Shown: positions 25,595 to 34,535, numbered from the stretch's first letter. The stretch is 64,000 nucleotides of DNA from Streptomyces lasiicapitis (GCF_014646335.1 NZ_BMNG01000005.1:1-64000), one strand, 5' to 3'. The notes: generated by a model not told the origin, from the sequence alone. Made by a program: numbers and translations.

Positions 25595-26905
25595 ATGATC
25601 CACAGCCGCGTACACGTCTCCGACCTGCGAGAACACGACGGCCAAACCGTCTCCGTCTGCGGGTGGGTGAACACCCTCCGCCTGCAGCGCAAGATGCAGT
25701 TCGTCATCGTGCGCGACAGCACCGGCATGGTGCAGGTGACGCACAAGCGCGACGACGGGCCGCTGGAGGCCCAGCTCGAAGCCCTCACCCCCGAGTCCGC
25801 CGTACGGATCACCGGCCGCATCGTCGACGCCGCCCAGGTCAACCTCGGCGGCCTGGAGCTCGTCCCCGAGAAGGTGGAGGTCCTGAACCGGGCCGCCACA
25901 CCGCTGCCGATCGACGAGCACACCGGCCTGGAGCAGCGTCTCGACTGGCGCTTCCTGGACGTCCGGCGCCGCCCGGCCATCCAGCTGCTGTTTGCAGTGC
26001 AGACCACCCTGGAACAGGGGATGCGCGAGTACGCCTACCGGCTGGGCGCCACCGAAATGCACACGCCCAAGCTCATGGGCACCGCCTCGGAGTCCGGCGC
26101 GGAGGTCTTCAAGCTCGGCTACTTCGACCGCTCCGCCTACCTGGCGCAGTCGCCGCAGTTCTACAAGCAGATGGCGATCTCGGCCGGGATCGAGAAGGTC
26201 TTCGAGATCGGGCCGGTCTTCCGCGCCGAGCCGTCGTTCACCTCCCGGCACGCCACCGAGTTCACCGGCGTCGACGTGGAGCTCGCCTGGATCGACGGCG
26301 TCGAGGACGTGATGGCGTTCGAGGAGCAGATGCTCGCCCACGCGATCGCGAAGGTCGCCGACGCGCACGGCGAGGCGATCGCCGAGCACTTCGGCGTCGA
26401 GGTCACCGTGCCCACGACGCCCTTCCCGCGCATCACCATGGCCGAGGCGCACGAGATCCTGCGTAAGGGCGGCTGGGACCCGGAAGGGGGCAAGGAGGAC
26501 CTGGACCCGGAGGGTGAGCGGAGCATCTCGGCTCACATCAAGGAGGCCACCGGGCATGAGTTCGTGTTCATCACGCACTACCCGGTCGGCATCCGGCCCT
26601 TCTACCACATGCGATCGGCCGACGACCCGGATGTGACCTTGAGCTTCGACCTGCTGTGGAAGGGCCTGGAGGTCACCACCGGCGCCCAGCGCGAGCACCG
26701 CTACGACGTGCTGCTCAAGCAGGCCGCCGAGAAGGGCATGAACACCGAGCCGTTGCAGGACTACCTGAACGCGTTCCGGTTCGGGTGCCCTCCGCACGGT
26801 GGGCTCGGCATGGGGCTTGGGCGGGTGCTGATGGTGATGCTCGGCCTGGACTCGATCCGTGAGGCGACCTTTCTCTTCCGCGGGCCGAACCGGCTCACCC
26901 CCTAA
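25595..26905 (+). CDS. aspS2: Archaeal-type (probably non-discriminating) aspartyl-tRNA synthetase
   Basis: A 436-aa class IIb synthetase that charges tRNA-Asp and perhaps tRNA-Asn. The OB-fold anticodon domain (GQTVSVCGWVNTLRLQRKMQFVIVRDS) is followed by motif 2 (FEIGPVFRAEPSFTSRHATEF, near 190-210) and motif 3 (GLGMGLGRVLMVMLGL, near 407-422). The length matches the archaeal-type enzyme, not the 580-600-aa bacterial AspRS with a GAD domain, so this is an additional copy. GGAGGA lies 5 bases before ATG 25595, inside the T-box hairpin. Terminator 26917-26961 follows. Candidate self-resistance or pathway-dedicated synthetase. Confidence 0.93.
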   Translation: MIHSRVHVSDLREHDGQTVSVCGWVNTLRLQRKMQFVIVRDSTGMVQVTHKRDDGPLEAQLEALTPESAVRITGRIVDAAQVNLGGLELVPEKVEVLNRAATPLPIDEHTGLEQRLDWRFLDVRRRPAIQLLFAVQTTLEQGMREYAYRLGATEMHTPKLMGTASESGAEVFKLGYFDRSAYLAQSPQFYKQMAISAGIEKVFEIGPVFRAEPSFTSRHATEFTGVDVELAWIDGVEDVMAFEEQMLAHAIAKVADAHGEAIAEHFGVEVTVPTTPFPRITMAEAHEILRKGGWDPEGGKEDLDPEGERSISAHIKEATGHEFVFITHYPVGIRPFYHMRSADDPDVTLSFDLLWKGLEVTTGAQREHRYDVLLKQAAEKGMNTEPLQDYLNAFRFGCPPHGGLGMGLGRVLMVMLGLDSIREATFLFRGPNRLTP

Positions 26906-26916
26906 TCGGCCGCGGG

Positions 26917-26961
26917 CCGCGTCCCACGGCACGAGCGGTTGCCTCGTGCCGTGGGACGCGG
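26917..26961. terminator. Bidirectional hairpin between aspS and oxygenase
   Basis: Perfect 19-bp stem CCGCGTCCCACGGCACGAG with its complement, 7-base loop, between convergent stops at 26905 and 26964. Confidence 0.88.
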
Positions 26962-26963
26962 TC

Positions 26964-27734
26964 TCAGTACCGGACATTGCGCAGGTCATGCGTCCACGCC
27001 TCGGCGGGGTTCTTGTCCCAGTAGGCCCGCAGCGCCAGCTCACGCTCGGAGAAGCGGCCCTGGTGACACAGTCCGCCGTGGGAGAGGGTGACGCTCATGG
27101 CGAGCGCGGACGCCGTGGTGACCCAGTGCGGTGTCAGCGCGTGACTCCACAGCTGGTCTCCGGGCCGCATGGTGATGGACTGGCGGTCGGCTACGTCGTA
27201 CTCGGGCGGTTCCTCGCCGGTGGTCTCACCGACGACCGCCGCCTCGGCCGACAGGTGCTTGTCGGGATCGAGGTAGCTGTGGAACGTCTTGGTGCCGTAG
27301 ACCTGCCACACCAGGCCATGAGAGTTGTCGTTGTGGTACGTCGAGGACGCACCCTCGGTGGAGAGGAACAGGATCGGTGCCAGGCGCTGCCAGGTGAAGC
27401 CCAGGGCCGACAGGTGGGTCCGCCACGGGACCATGACCTCCTCCGGGAAGTCGTCCAGGAGGTCGCTGTAGAACCGGGTGAGGTTGAAGTGCACCAGCCT
27501 GAACGGCCAGCTGATGATCTCCTCGATCGGTGCGGTGCGGAAAGCAGCGGTGCGGTCCATGCGCACCTGCCAGTCGTCGTCCCCGAGGAGCGTGAACCTG
27601 ACCTCCTCGTCCTTGCGGAGGTAGTCGAGGACGTCGACGGCGGGCAGAAATGTGTAGTCGAAGGGGATCTCCAGCGGGAAGTTCGGGGGCTGGCGCCATC
27701 GGCGGGTGAAGTCTTCGGGCGTTGTGATCGTCAT
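26964..27734 (-). CDS. JmjC/cupin-like Fe(II)/2-oxoglutarate oxygenase
   Basis: A 256-aa cupin-8/JmjC-like protein. The likely metal ligands are in STYHNDNSHGLVWQVYGTKTFH (HxD/N near 147-150) and the distal His of LWSHALTPHWV near 206; a lysine in the TKTFH segment fits 2-oxoglutarate binding. Such enzymes hydroxylate peptide side chains, nucleosides or amino acids. ATG 27734 (MTITTPEDF) is used. It is last in a minus-strand operon, 42 bases after the radical SAM gene, and probably tailors the same substrate. Confidence 0.8.
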   Translation of the reverse strand: MTITTPEDFTRRWRQPPNFPLEIPFDYTFLPAVDVLDYLRKDEEVRFTLLGDDDWQVRMDRTAAFRTAPIEEIISWPFRLVHFNLTRFYSDLLDDFPEEVMVPWRTHLSALGFTWQRLAPILFLSTEGASSTYHNDNSHGLVWQVYGTKTFHSYLDPDKHLSAEAAVVGETTGEEPPEYDVADRQSITMRPGDQLWSHALTPHWVTTASALAMSVTLSHGGLCHQGRFSERELALRAYWDKNPAEAWTHDLRNVRY

Positions 27735-27775
27735 GGAGCAGTCCAGGAAGACGTGTCGGGGGTGTCTCGCCGGCC

Positions 27776-28684
27776 TTACGCCGACGCGATGTCGCACGAG
27801 GTGTCGTACTCGTCAGCCAGGTCGGCAGGGCGGCAGATGGCGGCGCAGTCCGGAGTCACGCGGTCTTGCGCCGGGTCGGTGAGGAACCGGTGGATCTCCG
27901 CGCGGGGCGCATGGACGCTGACCGACGCCTGGCCGTAGGGGCAGCGCCGCAGGTCGCCGTCGGCGGATACGTACGCGCTCTCTGCGCAGCACCGCCGCCG
28001 CTCGCCCTTGTCCGGGGGCAAGTGCAGGGCCCGCAGCTCCTCAAGGTTGGCCCAGTACCGCTCGGACAGGTGGAAGTAGCGGTCCAGAAGCTTGGCGTCG
28101 AGTAGCTGCTGAAGGAGGTAGTCCTGGACCGATCGGCGCTCGCGGTGCAGCGCGCTCGCGTCGAGGACGACCGGGCTGAACTGAAGGTCCACCCCAGCCC
28201 CGGCCACGAGGCTGGCCAAGTCCTGGCACTCGCCATCGGTCAGATCCCAGCAGGTGACGTGCAGGATCTTCGTGTCGGTACTGATGGCGCGCAGCGTGCT
28301 GAGGGCGGACTCGACCGTGCGAGTCGTGCGACCCAGCTCCATCGCTCCCTGGGAGTCGGCGGAGACGGTCACGTTCTCCAGCAGGTGCGCCAGCTTCGAG
28401 AGGGTGGCGACCTCAGTGACGGTGCGGGCCGAGGTCACCATGGACACCGGTATGCCGAACTGGTGCGCCAGCCTGACGAGTTGCCGGATCTCCGGATGGT
28501 GGGTCGGTTCACCGCCGGTCAGGCACGCTCCCTCGACGCCGGCTTCCTTCAGTCGCGACAGGGTGCGGGTGTACGTAGCGGTGTCGAGGAAGCCGGCCGT
28601 GCGGTCGGCGCGGAAGCAGAATCCGCAGGCGATCTTGCAGTGCCCGGCCGTGGACACCAGTGCGGTACGGATCTGGGTGCTCAT
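27776..28684 (-). CDS. Radical SAM enzyme
   Basis: A 302-aa radical SAM protein. The cluster motif is CKIACGFC (CxxxCxxC, about 16-23); the GGEP motif LTGGEPTHHPEI (about 57-68) binds SAM. It ends with a Cys-rich region (RRCCAESAYVSADGDLRRCPYG and DCAAICRP) that could hold auxiliary clusters. Start ATG 28684 overlaps the upstream SPASM gene stop (ATGA). It resembles MoaA-like or peptide-modifying enzymes; with its neighbour it likely works in one pathway. Confidence 0.86.
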   Translation of the reverse strand: MSTQIRTALVSTAGHCKIACGFCFRADRTAGFLDTATYTRTLSRLKEAGVEGACLTGGEPTHHPEIRQLVRLAHQFGIPVSMVTSARTVTEVATLSKLAHLLENVTVSADSQGAMELGRTTRTVESALSTLRAISTDTKILHVTCWDLTDGECQDLASLVAGAGVDLQFSPVVLDASALHRERRSVQDYLLQQLLDAKLLDRYFHLSERYWANLEELRALHLPPDKGERRRCCAESAYVSADGDLRRCPYGQASVSVHAPRAEIHRFLTDPAQDRVTPDCAAICRPADLADEYDTSCDIASA

Positions 28685-29982
28685 TGCACCCCCGTGTTGT
28701 CCCACACCGCGATCTCCACGGTGGTCCTGTAGAAGGCGCACATCTGGGGGTCCGGGGTGCTGCCGCCGATGAGGGACTGCTCGTTGCGGGACGGTCCGCC
28801 GCAGATGGCGAGCGCCGGGCAGTCACCGCATTCCGGGATCGGCGCGACCTTCTTCGCCACCTTGGCCAAGAGGCTGGGTTCGGCTCGCAGCTCGTCGAGG
28901 GTGTGCAGGAACGACGGCTCGGTGAAGTTGATGTCGCACAGGCTGACCCGGCTGCCGGGCAGTAGGGCGGCGTTCAAGCTGTGGTCGCCCTGCATGTGGT
29001 CGAGCAGCATCGGCCGACGGGTGTCGAGGGCTTGGAAAGCGCGGTCCACGACGGAGAAGAGCATCCCGCCCCGCGCCAGGGCGGCGATGCGGGCTTCGTA
29101 CAGCTCACGGGCCAGGTCGGTGCCGTTGACCTGCCAGTGGCCCGCGGTCGGGATGGGCGTGTTGACGTAGATGAACTTCAGCCCAAGGTCGTCGATGATC
29201 CACCGGACGGTTTCGGCGAGGCGTCCGATGTTCGCGGCGGTCGGGGTGAGGTTGCAGCCCACGTGCAGCCCCTCGGCTGCGATGAACCTGGCTACGTTGC
29301 GGTGGATCCGGGCGTCGGCAGGCTGCCCGCCGAGCAGCAGCCGGTTCGCGGAGTTGATGCCCGGGGGTCCGTCGATGGAGATGCCGACCCCGTACTCGTA
29401 GCGGACGAAGTGGTCGAGGGCCTCGTCGGTCAGGCGAGCGCCGTTGGTGACGACCGTGCGCCGCACTCTCGCCACGTCGTATCGGTCGGCGAGGGTGTCG
29501 GCGAGCTGGTCGCCGTACTGCATGAGGTCGAAGCGAATGGTCGGCTCGCCGCCGAACCACTGGATGGACACCTCTTCCTGCTCGGCGTTCTGCTCGAACA
29601 GGAACTCCAGCCCCTCCGCGAGCTCTTCCTTCGTCATGTCCGGCTTGCCGGTATTGGTGTCGACGAAGCAGTAGGTGCAGTCCATGTTGCAGCGGTCGGT
29701 GAGGACCACGCGCAGGCCGCTGATGCGGCAGGGGGTGGGGTCGAGGCCAAGGAGCCGAAGACGGTCACGGAGTGCTTCGCGCCGGTCGGCCGCGGGGCCG
29801 CCGGGGGTGAAGCCGAGCCCTTCGAGGGCTTCATGAGTCGCGGTCGGGGGGACCCCGGCGAGGTCGTGGACCTCGCCGGAGTCGATGAACACACTGTCCA
29901 GCGCGACCGGATCGAGGAGAACCGCTTCCCCATCCCGCTCGTACTGGAAGTACTTCCCCCACAGCATCCGGGGGACGGCCAT
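28681..29982 (-). CDS. Radical SAM/SPASM peptide-maturase-like protein
   Basis: A 433-aa protein with the N-terminal region (residues 1-85) acting as a possible peptide-recognition part, then the radical SAM core CNMDCTYC near 99-106, WFGGEPTIRFD near 142, and VGISIDGPPGINSANRL near 199. The C-terminal SPASM-like cysteines are CDINFTEPS, CGDCPALAICGGPS and CAFY (about 345-420). SPASM enzymes usually modify ribosomally made peptides (thioether, C-C cross-link). It ends with ATGA overlap to the next radical SAM gene and starts 5 bases after the 119-aa gene. Confidence 0.88.
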   Translation of the reverse strand: MAVPRMLWGKYFQYERDGEAVLLDPVALDSVFIDSGEVHDLAGVPPTATHEALEGLGFTPGGPAADRREALRDRLRLLGLDPTPCRISGLRVVLTDRCNMDCTYCFVDTNTGKPDMTKEELAEGLEFLFEQNAEQEEVSIQWFGGEPTIRFDLMQYGDQLADTLADRYDVARVRRTVVTNGARLTDEALDHFVRYEYGVGISIDGPPGINSANRLLLGGQPADARIHRNVARFIAAEGLHVGCNLTPTAANIGRLAETVRWIIDDLGLKFIYVNTPIPTAGHWQVNGTDLARELYEARIAALARGGMLFSVVDRAFQALDTRRPMLLDHMQGDHSLNAALLPGSRVSLCDINFTEPSFLHTLDELRAEPSLLAKVAKKVAPIPECGDCPALAICGGPSRNEQSLIGGSTPDPQMCAFYRTTVEIAVWDNTGVQ

Positions 29983-29987
29983 GGTGG

Positions 29988-30347
29988 TCAGGCCGCCGTT
30001 TCCTCTTCGGCGATGCCGAGCTCTGCCATGACCGCGCGGACCTTCTCCTCGGCGGCACTCTGGAGCTTCGCGGAGGCTGCCGGGGAGCCACCGTCAGCGA
30101 GGACGATCACACCGGGCAGCGTCGGGTTCGGTGCGATGACCGTGATGCCGGCCGGGTCGGTGCCGATGACCATGACGGCGTCCTTCAGCTCGACCCAGTC
30201 GGTCTGCTCCTTGAGCGCCTCGATGATGCGGCCCTGCTTCTCCTGGAAGGCGGCGCGCTCGCCCATCCACACGCCCGCCTTGGTCTTGGAGTCCACGACG
30301 TCCGCGTAGATTAAGTGATCCTGCTTCTCTCGCCTTGCTTGAGGCAT
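29988..30347 (-). CDS. 119-aa protein, candidate substrate or partner of the maturase
   Basis: A small soluble protein directly upstream (5 bases) of the SPASM gene, where a precursor peptide or docking protein would be expected. It starts MPQARREKQDHLIYADVVDS, has a predicted alpha-beta middle (WVELKDAVMVIGTDPAGITVIA) and ends in an Ala/Glu helix (EEKVRAVMAELGIAEEETAA). It is larger than most RiPP precursors and lacks a Cys-rich core; its Asp, Thr and Tyr residues could still be targets. No family recognised. ATG 30347. Confidence 0.65.
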   Translation of the reverse strand: MPQARREKQDHLIYADVVDSKTKAGVWMGERAAFQEKQGRIIEALKEQTDWVELKDAVMVIGTDPAGITVIAPNPTLPGVIVLADGGSPAASAKLQSAAEEKVRAVMAELGIAEEETAA

Positions 30348-30520
30348 GGCTGATCCTCTCTCTGTGCTGGATGAGTTGAACTACCTCGTGCGTCCGCCGG
30401 AGTCCGGCGGGTACCGCCCCACTCGGGGAGTAGTGCGGGGCGGCGCCTATCAGCCCTGCGGCAACCGGCCCAGTGCGCAATCGCGGAGGCCGACAAAGTC
30501 CCGGGGCCGCGGAGCAAGTC

Positions 30521-30940
30521 CTAGAAGGTGCCCTCACGCTCCCGGCGCGCCTTGATCAGGGCAGGGTGCAGGCCGTCGGGAAGGCCCAACGCTCGCGGTC
30601 CTGTGGGCAACCGGTACCAGTGCAGTCCCGGCTTGGAGGTGCGATCCGCCTGCGGAACCACGACGTGACACGTCAGCCCCAGCGCGACCGTTCCCGGCTC
30701 TTCCCACCGCGCCGCGGTGCCGACCGGCACCAGGAAGTACATCCGCGGCTCGCGACCCCCGTCGTCGAGGATCACGGGGCCTACGGGCAGCACCTGCTCC
30801 TCGACCAGAGCCACGGCCCGGTGCCCCACCTGCTCAGGCACGCGGATGGCGTCCCACCACGTGCCGCCAGGACACAGCTCCGGCTCGCTGCCGATGGGCA
30901 TCCACAACGGCAGCCGCGCGCTCGGGATCGCGTCCGACAT
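30521..30940 (-). CDS. Hypothetical protein upstream of the radical-SAM operon
   Basis: A 139-aa compact protein (MSDAIPSARLPLWMPIGSEP ... TCHVVVPQADRTSKPGLHWYR) with many Trp, Pro and Gly residues and a beta-rich look. It is preceded by a GAGGGGG-type ribosome site and by a dyad at 31001-31017. The frame is convincing by codon use, but no domain is recognised. It probably belongs with the adjacent XRE-TPR regulator or the radical-SAM operon, which starts about 170 bases further on. Confidence 0.6.
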   Translation of the reverse strand: MSDAIPSARLPLWMPIGSEPELCPGGTWWDAIRVPEQVGHRAVALVEEQVLPVGPVILDDGGREPRMYFLVPVGTAARWEEPGTVALGLTCHVVVPQADRTSKPGLHWYRLPTGPRALGLPDGLHPALIKARREREGTF

Positions 30941-31000
30941 AGGAAAGGCCCCCTCACAACTGGGTGTGAGAGGACCATTCCATTCTCAAGGCGGGTGTGC

Positions 31001-31017
31001 GCGGACAAACTGTCCGC
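31001..31017. promoter_or_regulatory. Palindromic operator candidate
   Basis: GCGGACAAACTGTCCGC, 7-base arms, 60 bases before the ATG of the 139-aa gene and just beyond the stop of the XRE-TPR regulator. TTGACT on the minus strand at about 31032 overlaps, suggesting a promoter under control of a dimeric regulator. Confidence 0.5.
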
Positions 31018-31059
31018 ACCCAAATCGAGTCAACTCCCGTAAGCGCAAGGGGTGTTGTG

Positions 31060-32289
31060 CTAGGCAACCCCTGCCCACGCGCCGAACGCAGACAGCTCGG
31101 CGGACGGGTGCGCGTCCATACGCAGCAGCGACCCGAGCGTTTCGCGTACGGATGGGTGGAATCGAGTGTGGTTCGGGGCGATCTTCCTCGCTCGCTTCAG
31201 CTCGGCGAACGCCCCGCAGCGGTCGCCTTCCGCCAGGCGCGCGTACCCGAGGTCGATGTAGTGGTGGCTGGATCGCTCGCCGACTGTCGAGGCCGGGGGT
31301 GCCCATTCGGATCCGCCCTGGCCCCATTCGGTGAGCCGGGCCAGGGCCTGCTCGCTGTCGCCCGTGTCGATCAGCGCGTGTACGGCGTGAATCTTGATGT
31401 TCGTCGGCCCGAAGCTCATCTCGTAAGCGAGGCTGTCCCGGTTGCCCGCCACGCGCGCGACGTCCTCGGCCTCCCGCAGGAGCTCCTCGGCGCCGTCAGG
31501 GTTGTTCTCCCGCGACTCCACCACCGCAAGCTTCAACAGCAGGGCTCCGTCGACCGCCAGGGCGTCGTCGGTGTACGAACGCTCCGGCTGGAGCCGCTCC
31601 AGCTCGCGGCGCAGCCCCTGGAGCTTGTGACGAGCCGAGTCGGTCGCACCCTGGCGCAGCATCGACCCTGCGACGAGGAAGCCGGCGGTGACTTGCATGA
31701 GCGGATCACCAGATCGGTCAGCAGCCCACCGCACCCGCTCCAGCGCCGTGTTGCCCAGGTCGTGGTGCCCCATCTTGTGGGCCAGGCTGTTCACCGCACG
31801 GTAGGCGCGGGCCAAGTGCCAGAACGCCTTCTGCTGTTCGTCGTTGCGCGCACTGAGCGCGACGTGGGTCAGTTCGGTGATCACCGGGGGCAGGAGCGGC
31901 CCCATCGGCACGTAACGAGCATCGCGGCGGAGAGCGGCGATCTGGTCGACCTCCGAGGCCAGAACCGGCAGCGCCCGCGGACGGGTCTCCAGTCCATCGG
32001 GGGTGTCGAAGCACAGCAGGATGCGGCGGAGCTCCGGTATGACGGCGTGCACCCCGTCCTCTGCCTCCGGGGCCCCGTAGTACGGCTGACCGGTCAGGAC
32101 CTCCGGACCAAAATGCAGCGCCCGCGACAACGCGAGGGTCAGACTCGGTGTCGCCTTCCGCGCGCCGGACTCCAGCTTCTGAATCTGGCTGGCGGACACC
32201 GCTACCCGCTGGGCGAGCTGCGCGGCGGACAGCCCTCGCGTCTTGCGTGCCACCCGGAGCCGGTCCCCCAGCATCACGTTCTCACCCAC
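31060..32289 (-). CDS. XRE-TPR transcriptional regulator
   Basis: A 409-aa regulator. The HTH (LRVARKTRGLSAAQLAQRVA, VSASQIQKLESGARKATPSL) is at the N-terminus, followed by a TPR-like helical domain of about 330 residues (GHHDLGNTALERVRWAADRS, LLREAEDVARVAGNRDSL). This architecture is common in Streptomyces regulators that sense a small molecule or peptide. The GTG at 32289 follows GAGGTG by 8 bases; ATG 32274 is possible. It lies upstream of, and co-directional with, the radical-SAM operon, so it is the likely pathway regulator. Confidence 0.85.
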   Translation of the reverse strand: MGENVMLGDRLRVARKTRGLSAAQLAQRVAVSASQIQKLESGARKATPSLTLALSRALHFGPEVLTGQPYYGAPEAEDGVHAVIPELRRILLCFDTPDGLETRPRALPVLASEVDQIAALRRDARYVPMGPLLPPVITELTHVALSARNDEQQKAFWHLARAYRAVNSLAHKMGHHDLGNTALERVRWAADRSGDPLMQVTAGFLVAGSMLRQGATDSARHKLQGLRRELERLQPERSYTDDALAVDGALLLKLAVVESRENNPDGAEELLREAEDVARVAGNRDSLAYEMSFGPTNIKIHAVHALIDTGDSEQALARLTEWGQGGSEWAPPASTVGERSSHHYIDLGYARLAEGDRCGAFAELKRARKIAPNHTRFHPSVRETLGSLLRMDAHPSAELSAFGAWAGVA

Positions 32290-32434
32290 GTCGGCATCAC
32301 CTCGCTGATCGGAGCATTGTGGCCAGAGTACGGACTTCGAACGACGTCCAGAAGGCCCATCGCTAAGAGTTAACGGGGCGGCCGCTCTGCTCACCCGCCA
32401 TGCTTCTGCCCAACCCCGTTGTCAGTACCTACTG

Positions 32435-32905
32435 TCAGTGGCCGAGATGACGCAGCCCCTCTTCGATGGTGGGGTGGAACCGGTCTACCGGACCGGAGTT
32501 GTGGTTGTACCAAGCCGCGTCCAAGCCCGCCTCCTTCGCCTCGTGACCGGCCCGACAGCGCAACCACACCGTGTCATCGCGCATGCAGAAGACAATCCAG
32601 TCCCGGTACGCGCCGCACTGCGGGCACGTACGGACCTCGCCGTCAATGACGAGCGGCTGGACCCAACGCATCATGAACCCGTCGACGTCCTGCCGGGACG
32701 GTGCCCGCAGACCGGCTGGCGGGAAGTCGGGCGCGAGCGACTCCGCGCCCGATCCGGCCGGTGCCACCGGTACCTCGGCCTGGGCGGCGTCAAACGGCGA
32801 CGGCTCCTGCGCAAGCTTCTGCAGCATCGCGAACCCCTCCTCCTGAGCCTTACGGAACTCGCGGTCGGCGCGAGCACGGCGTCGGAAGAACATGCACAAC
32901 TCCAT
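32435..32905 (-). CDS. Hypothetical zinc-ribbon protein
   Basis: A 156-aa protein starting MELCMFFRRRARADREFRKA, with a basic coil at the N-terminus and a C-terminal zinc-ribbon-like segment: CPQCGAYRDW then LRCRAGH, near 100-130. It ends AWYNHNSGPVDRFHPTIEEG. Homologues occur as uncharacterised Streptomyces proteins, as far as I recall. About 145 bases separate it from the XRE-TPR gene on the same strand. Role unknown. Confidence 0.55.
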   Translation of the reverse strand: MELCMFFRRRARADREFRKAQEEGFAMLQKLAQEPSPFDAAQAEVPVAPAGSGAESLAPDFPPAGLRAPSRQDVDGFMMRWVQPLVIDGEVRTCPQCGAYRDWIVFCMRDDTVWLRCRAGHEAKEAGLDAAWYNHNSGPVDRFHPTIEEGLRHLGH

Positions 32906-32992
32906 CTCTCTCGGCTGACGGGCACAGCGAACGAGCACCCAGGGAAAGTCGGCGACGAGCCGCACAACAGCGGCTCCTCGCGGCTCAGATCG

Positions 32993-33459
32993 TCAGCTGC
33001 GGTGGACGACGCTGAGCCGCCCCTCGGCGCACTTGGGCAGGCTGCGGCGGGGCACCGGGACCGGTGAGGCGAGCGAGGAGGCGAACGCGGCGACCAGGTC
33101 GTGGGGGACGCTGGCGCTGAAGCTCGCGCACCACAGGTACGGGGCGCCGAGAACGGGTTCCGCCCACGCCTGCCAGCCCACCAGGTCAGGGCGCGGGTCG
33201 GCGTCCTGGACGAGCGGTGGCAGCAGCTCCATGGACACTGTGCAGGAGGAGCCAGAGTCGGTGGCGGTCGTGCGGGGCCGGCCAGGACGTCACCCATCCG
33301 CTCGGCAAGATCGCCGTCATCACCAGTCCGTGGCGGGGGGTGACCCAGTACACCGGGTCCTGCGCGCTGGGGTAGGAGGGCTCCATGGGGAGGTGCGGGT
33401 GCAGGGGCGCCTCCGTGGGTTCGGGGGTGGTTCTCCGGCAGGGCGTTGTACGTTGGCAT
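32993..33459 (-). pseudogene. Frameshifted DUF317-like gene
   Basis: Two overlapping minus-strand frames each hold part of a DUF317-type protein: PVYWVTPRHGL...AILPSGWVTSWPAPHDRHRLW in one, then LVQDADPRPDLVGWQAWAEP with SASVPHDLVAAFASSLASPV in another. Both segments are typical of DUF317 domains of Streptomyces mobile elements. The phase change near 33190-33240 indicates a frameshift. An ATG at 33459 (MPTYNALPENHPRTHG) could be the original start, in a third phase. Confidence 0.6.
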
Positions 33460-33890
33460 GGCTTGTGCCAGCGCACCAGTCCTAGCTGGGCTTTCCCTGT
33501 CTGCCCCCGGCGAACTGGCGGGCAGGCGGGAGCCTCCACCGATCCCAAAGCGGTTCAGCTGTCCGAACTGACCTTCTGCGGCGGCGTCCTGGACGAGTGG
33601 CGGGTCACGCTGACGCCTGGGGCGTCAGCCACTGTCTCGCGCAGTCACTCCGGGCTGTCCTGGCGCGTCAACCATGGCCTTGAGGTCACGGCCCGCTCGG
33701 GGGATGTGCGCCGACGAACCCCGCGCACGGGAGCGCGTATTCACGGTCCGTGCACGCCGCCTGCGCCATCTGGCTCCAGGAGCGTTTCTGCAGGTAAATC
33801 CGATTGAACGGACATCGCCGGGCGCGCCGACGGTCACCTTGTCGACAGGCGGAGCGTTTCCGCAGTCGGCCGCGGTCGGTTTAGCCCGCC
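33460..33890. other. Intergenic stretch without a recognisable gene
   Basis: Divergent region of about 430 bases between the DUF317 relic and the next plus-strand gene. No frame has domain support. It presumably carries the promoter of the 33891 operon. Confidence 0.45.
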
Positions 33891-34535
33891 GTGACAGACA
33901 ACGAGCGCTACCTCAGCGCAGCAGAAGTAGCCATCTATCTCTCCAGCAGGGCCAGGACTGCCCTGGTTGACGGCAAGAAAGAAGCCGCCGTGGCCCTGGT
34001 GGAGGTGGGCCATGCCTACGCATTCCTGGCGGAAGCCGATGTCCCGCTCCCGCGCGATGGAGGGATCAAGCTGCCGTACACGGCAACCCGGCTGCCAGTG
34101 CCACGTGCCACTGTCGACGGCGGGGCCACAGACACCGTCACCCCGCGTCCGGAAGCTGCGAGCGCGTCCGCCTCGGGCACCACGACCACCGTGGAAGGCC
34201 CGACCGGGGACGGAGAAGACCGGATCGACGACGGAGGTGACGACGAGGATACGGACGGTGCGGTGCCGCGCCTCCTGCTCCGGGCCTACCACGCCGTCCT
34301 GGCAGCCGGCGGTGCGATGTACGGCACCGACTTGGCTGAGGTCCTCGGCGTCCGCGCCCAGCAGGTCGGCAAGGACATGACCAAGATCCTCCGTGACGTC
34401 GGCATCAGTCGACCCAACAACGGGACCGTCCGCCCGACGGCGGGCGAGCCGTACCGCAATGGATACCTGGCCGAGACATTCGCCGCGGCCATCGCGGCCT
34501 ACCGCGTCCGGGCCGAACTGGCCGACGTGGCATGA
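33891..34535 (+). CDS. Hypothetical protein with C-terminal winged-helix-like domain
   Basis: A 214-aa protein. Residues 1-50 are helical (AAEVAIYLSSRARTALVDGK), then a Thr/Gly/Asp-rich linker (85-122), then a folded C-terminus with LLRAYHAVLAAGGAMYGTDL AEVLGVRAQQVGKDMTKILRD that reads as a winged helix (a helix pair followed by recognition helix). GTG 33891. It is translationally coupled (ATGA) to the lipoprotein-like gene. DNA binding is an inference; no family name is assigned. Confidence 0.65.
   Translation: MTDNERYLSAAEVAIYLSSRARTALVDGKKEAAVALVEVGHAYAFLAEADVPLPRDGGIKLPYTATRLPVPRATVDGGATDTVTPRPEAASASASGTTTTVEGPTGDGEDRIDDGGDDEDTDGAVPRLLLRAYHAVLAAGGAMYGTDLAEVLGVRAQQVGKDMTKILRDVGISRPNNGTVRPTAGEPYRNGYLAETFAAAIAAYRVRAELADVA

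Noticed and set aside
25253..27043. A 596-codon minus-strand frame over aspS
   Set aside because: Antisense to the well-supported synthetase and T-box leader; no domain or ribosome site.
28981..30309. Long plus-strand frame over the SPASM gene
   Set aside because: Antisense to the maturase with both cysteine motifs; its Val/Gly/Asp-rich text has no domain.
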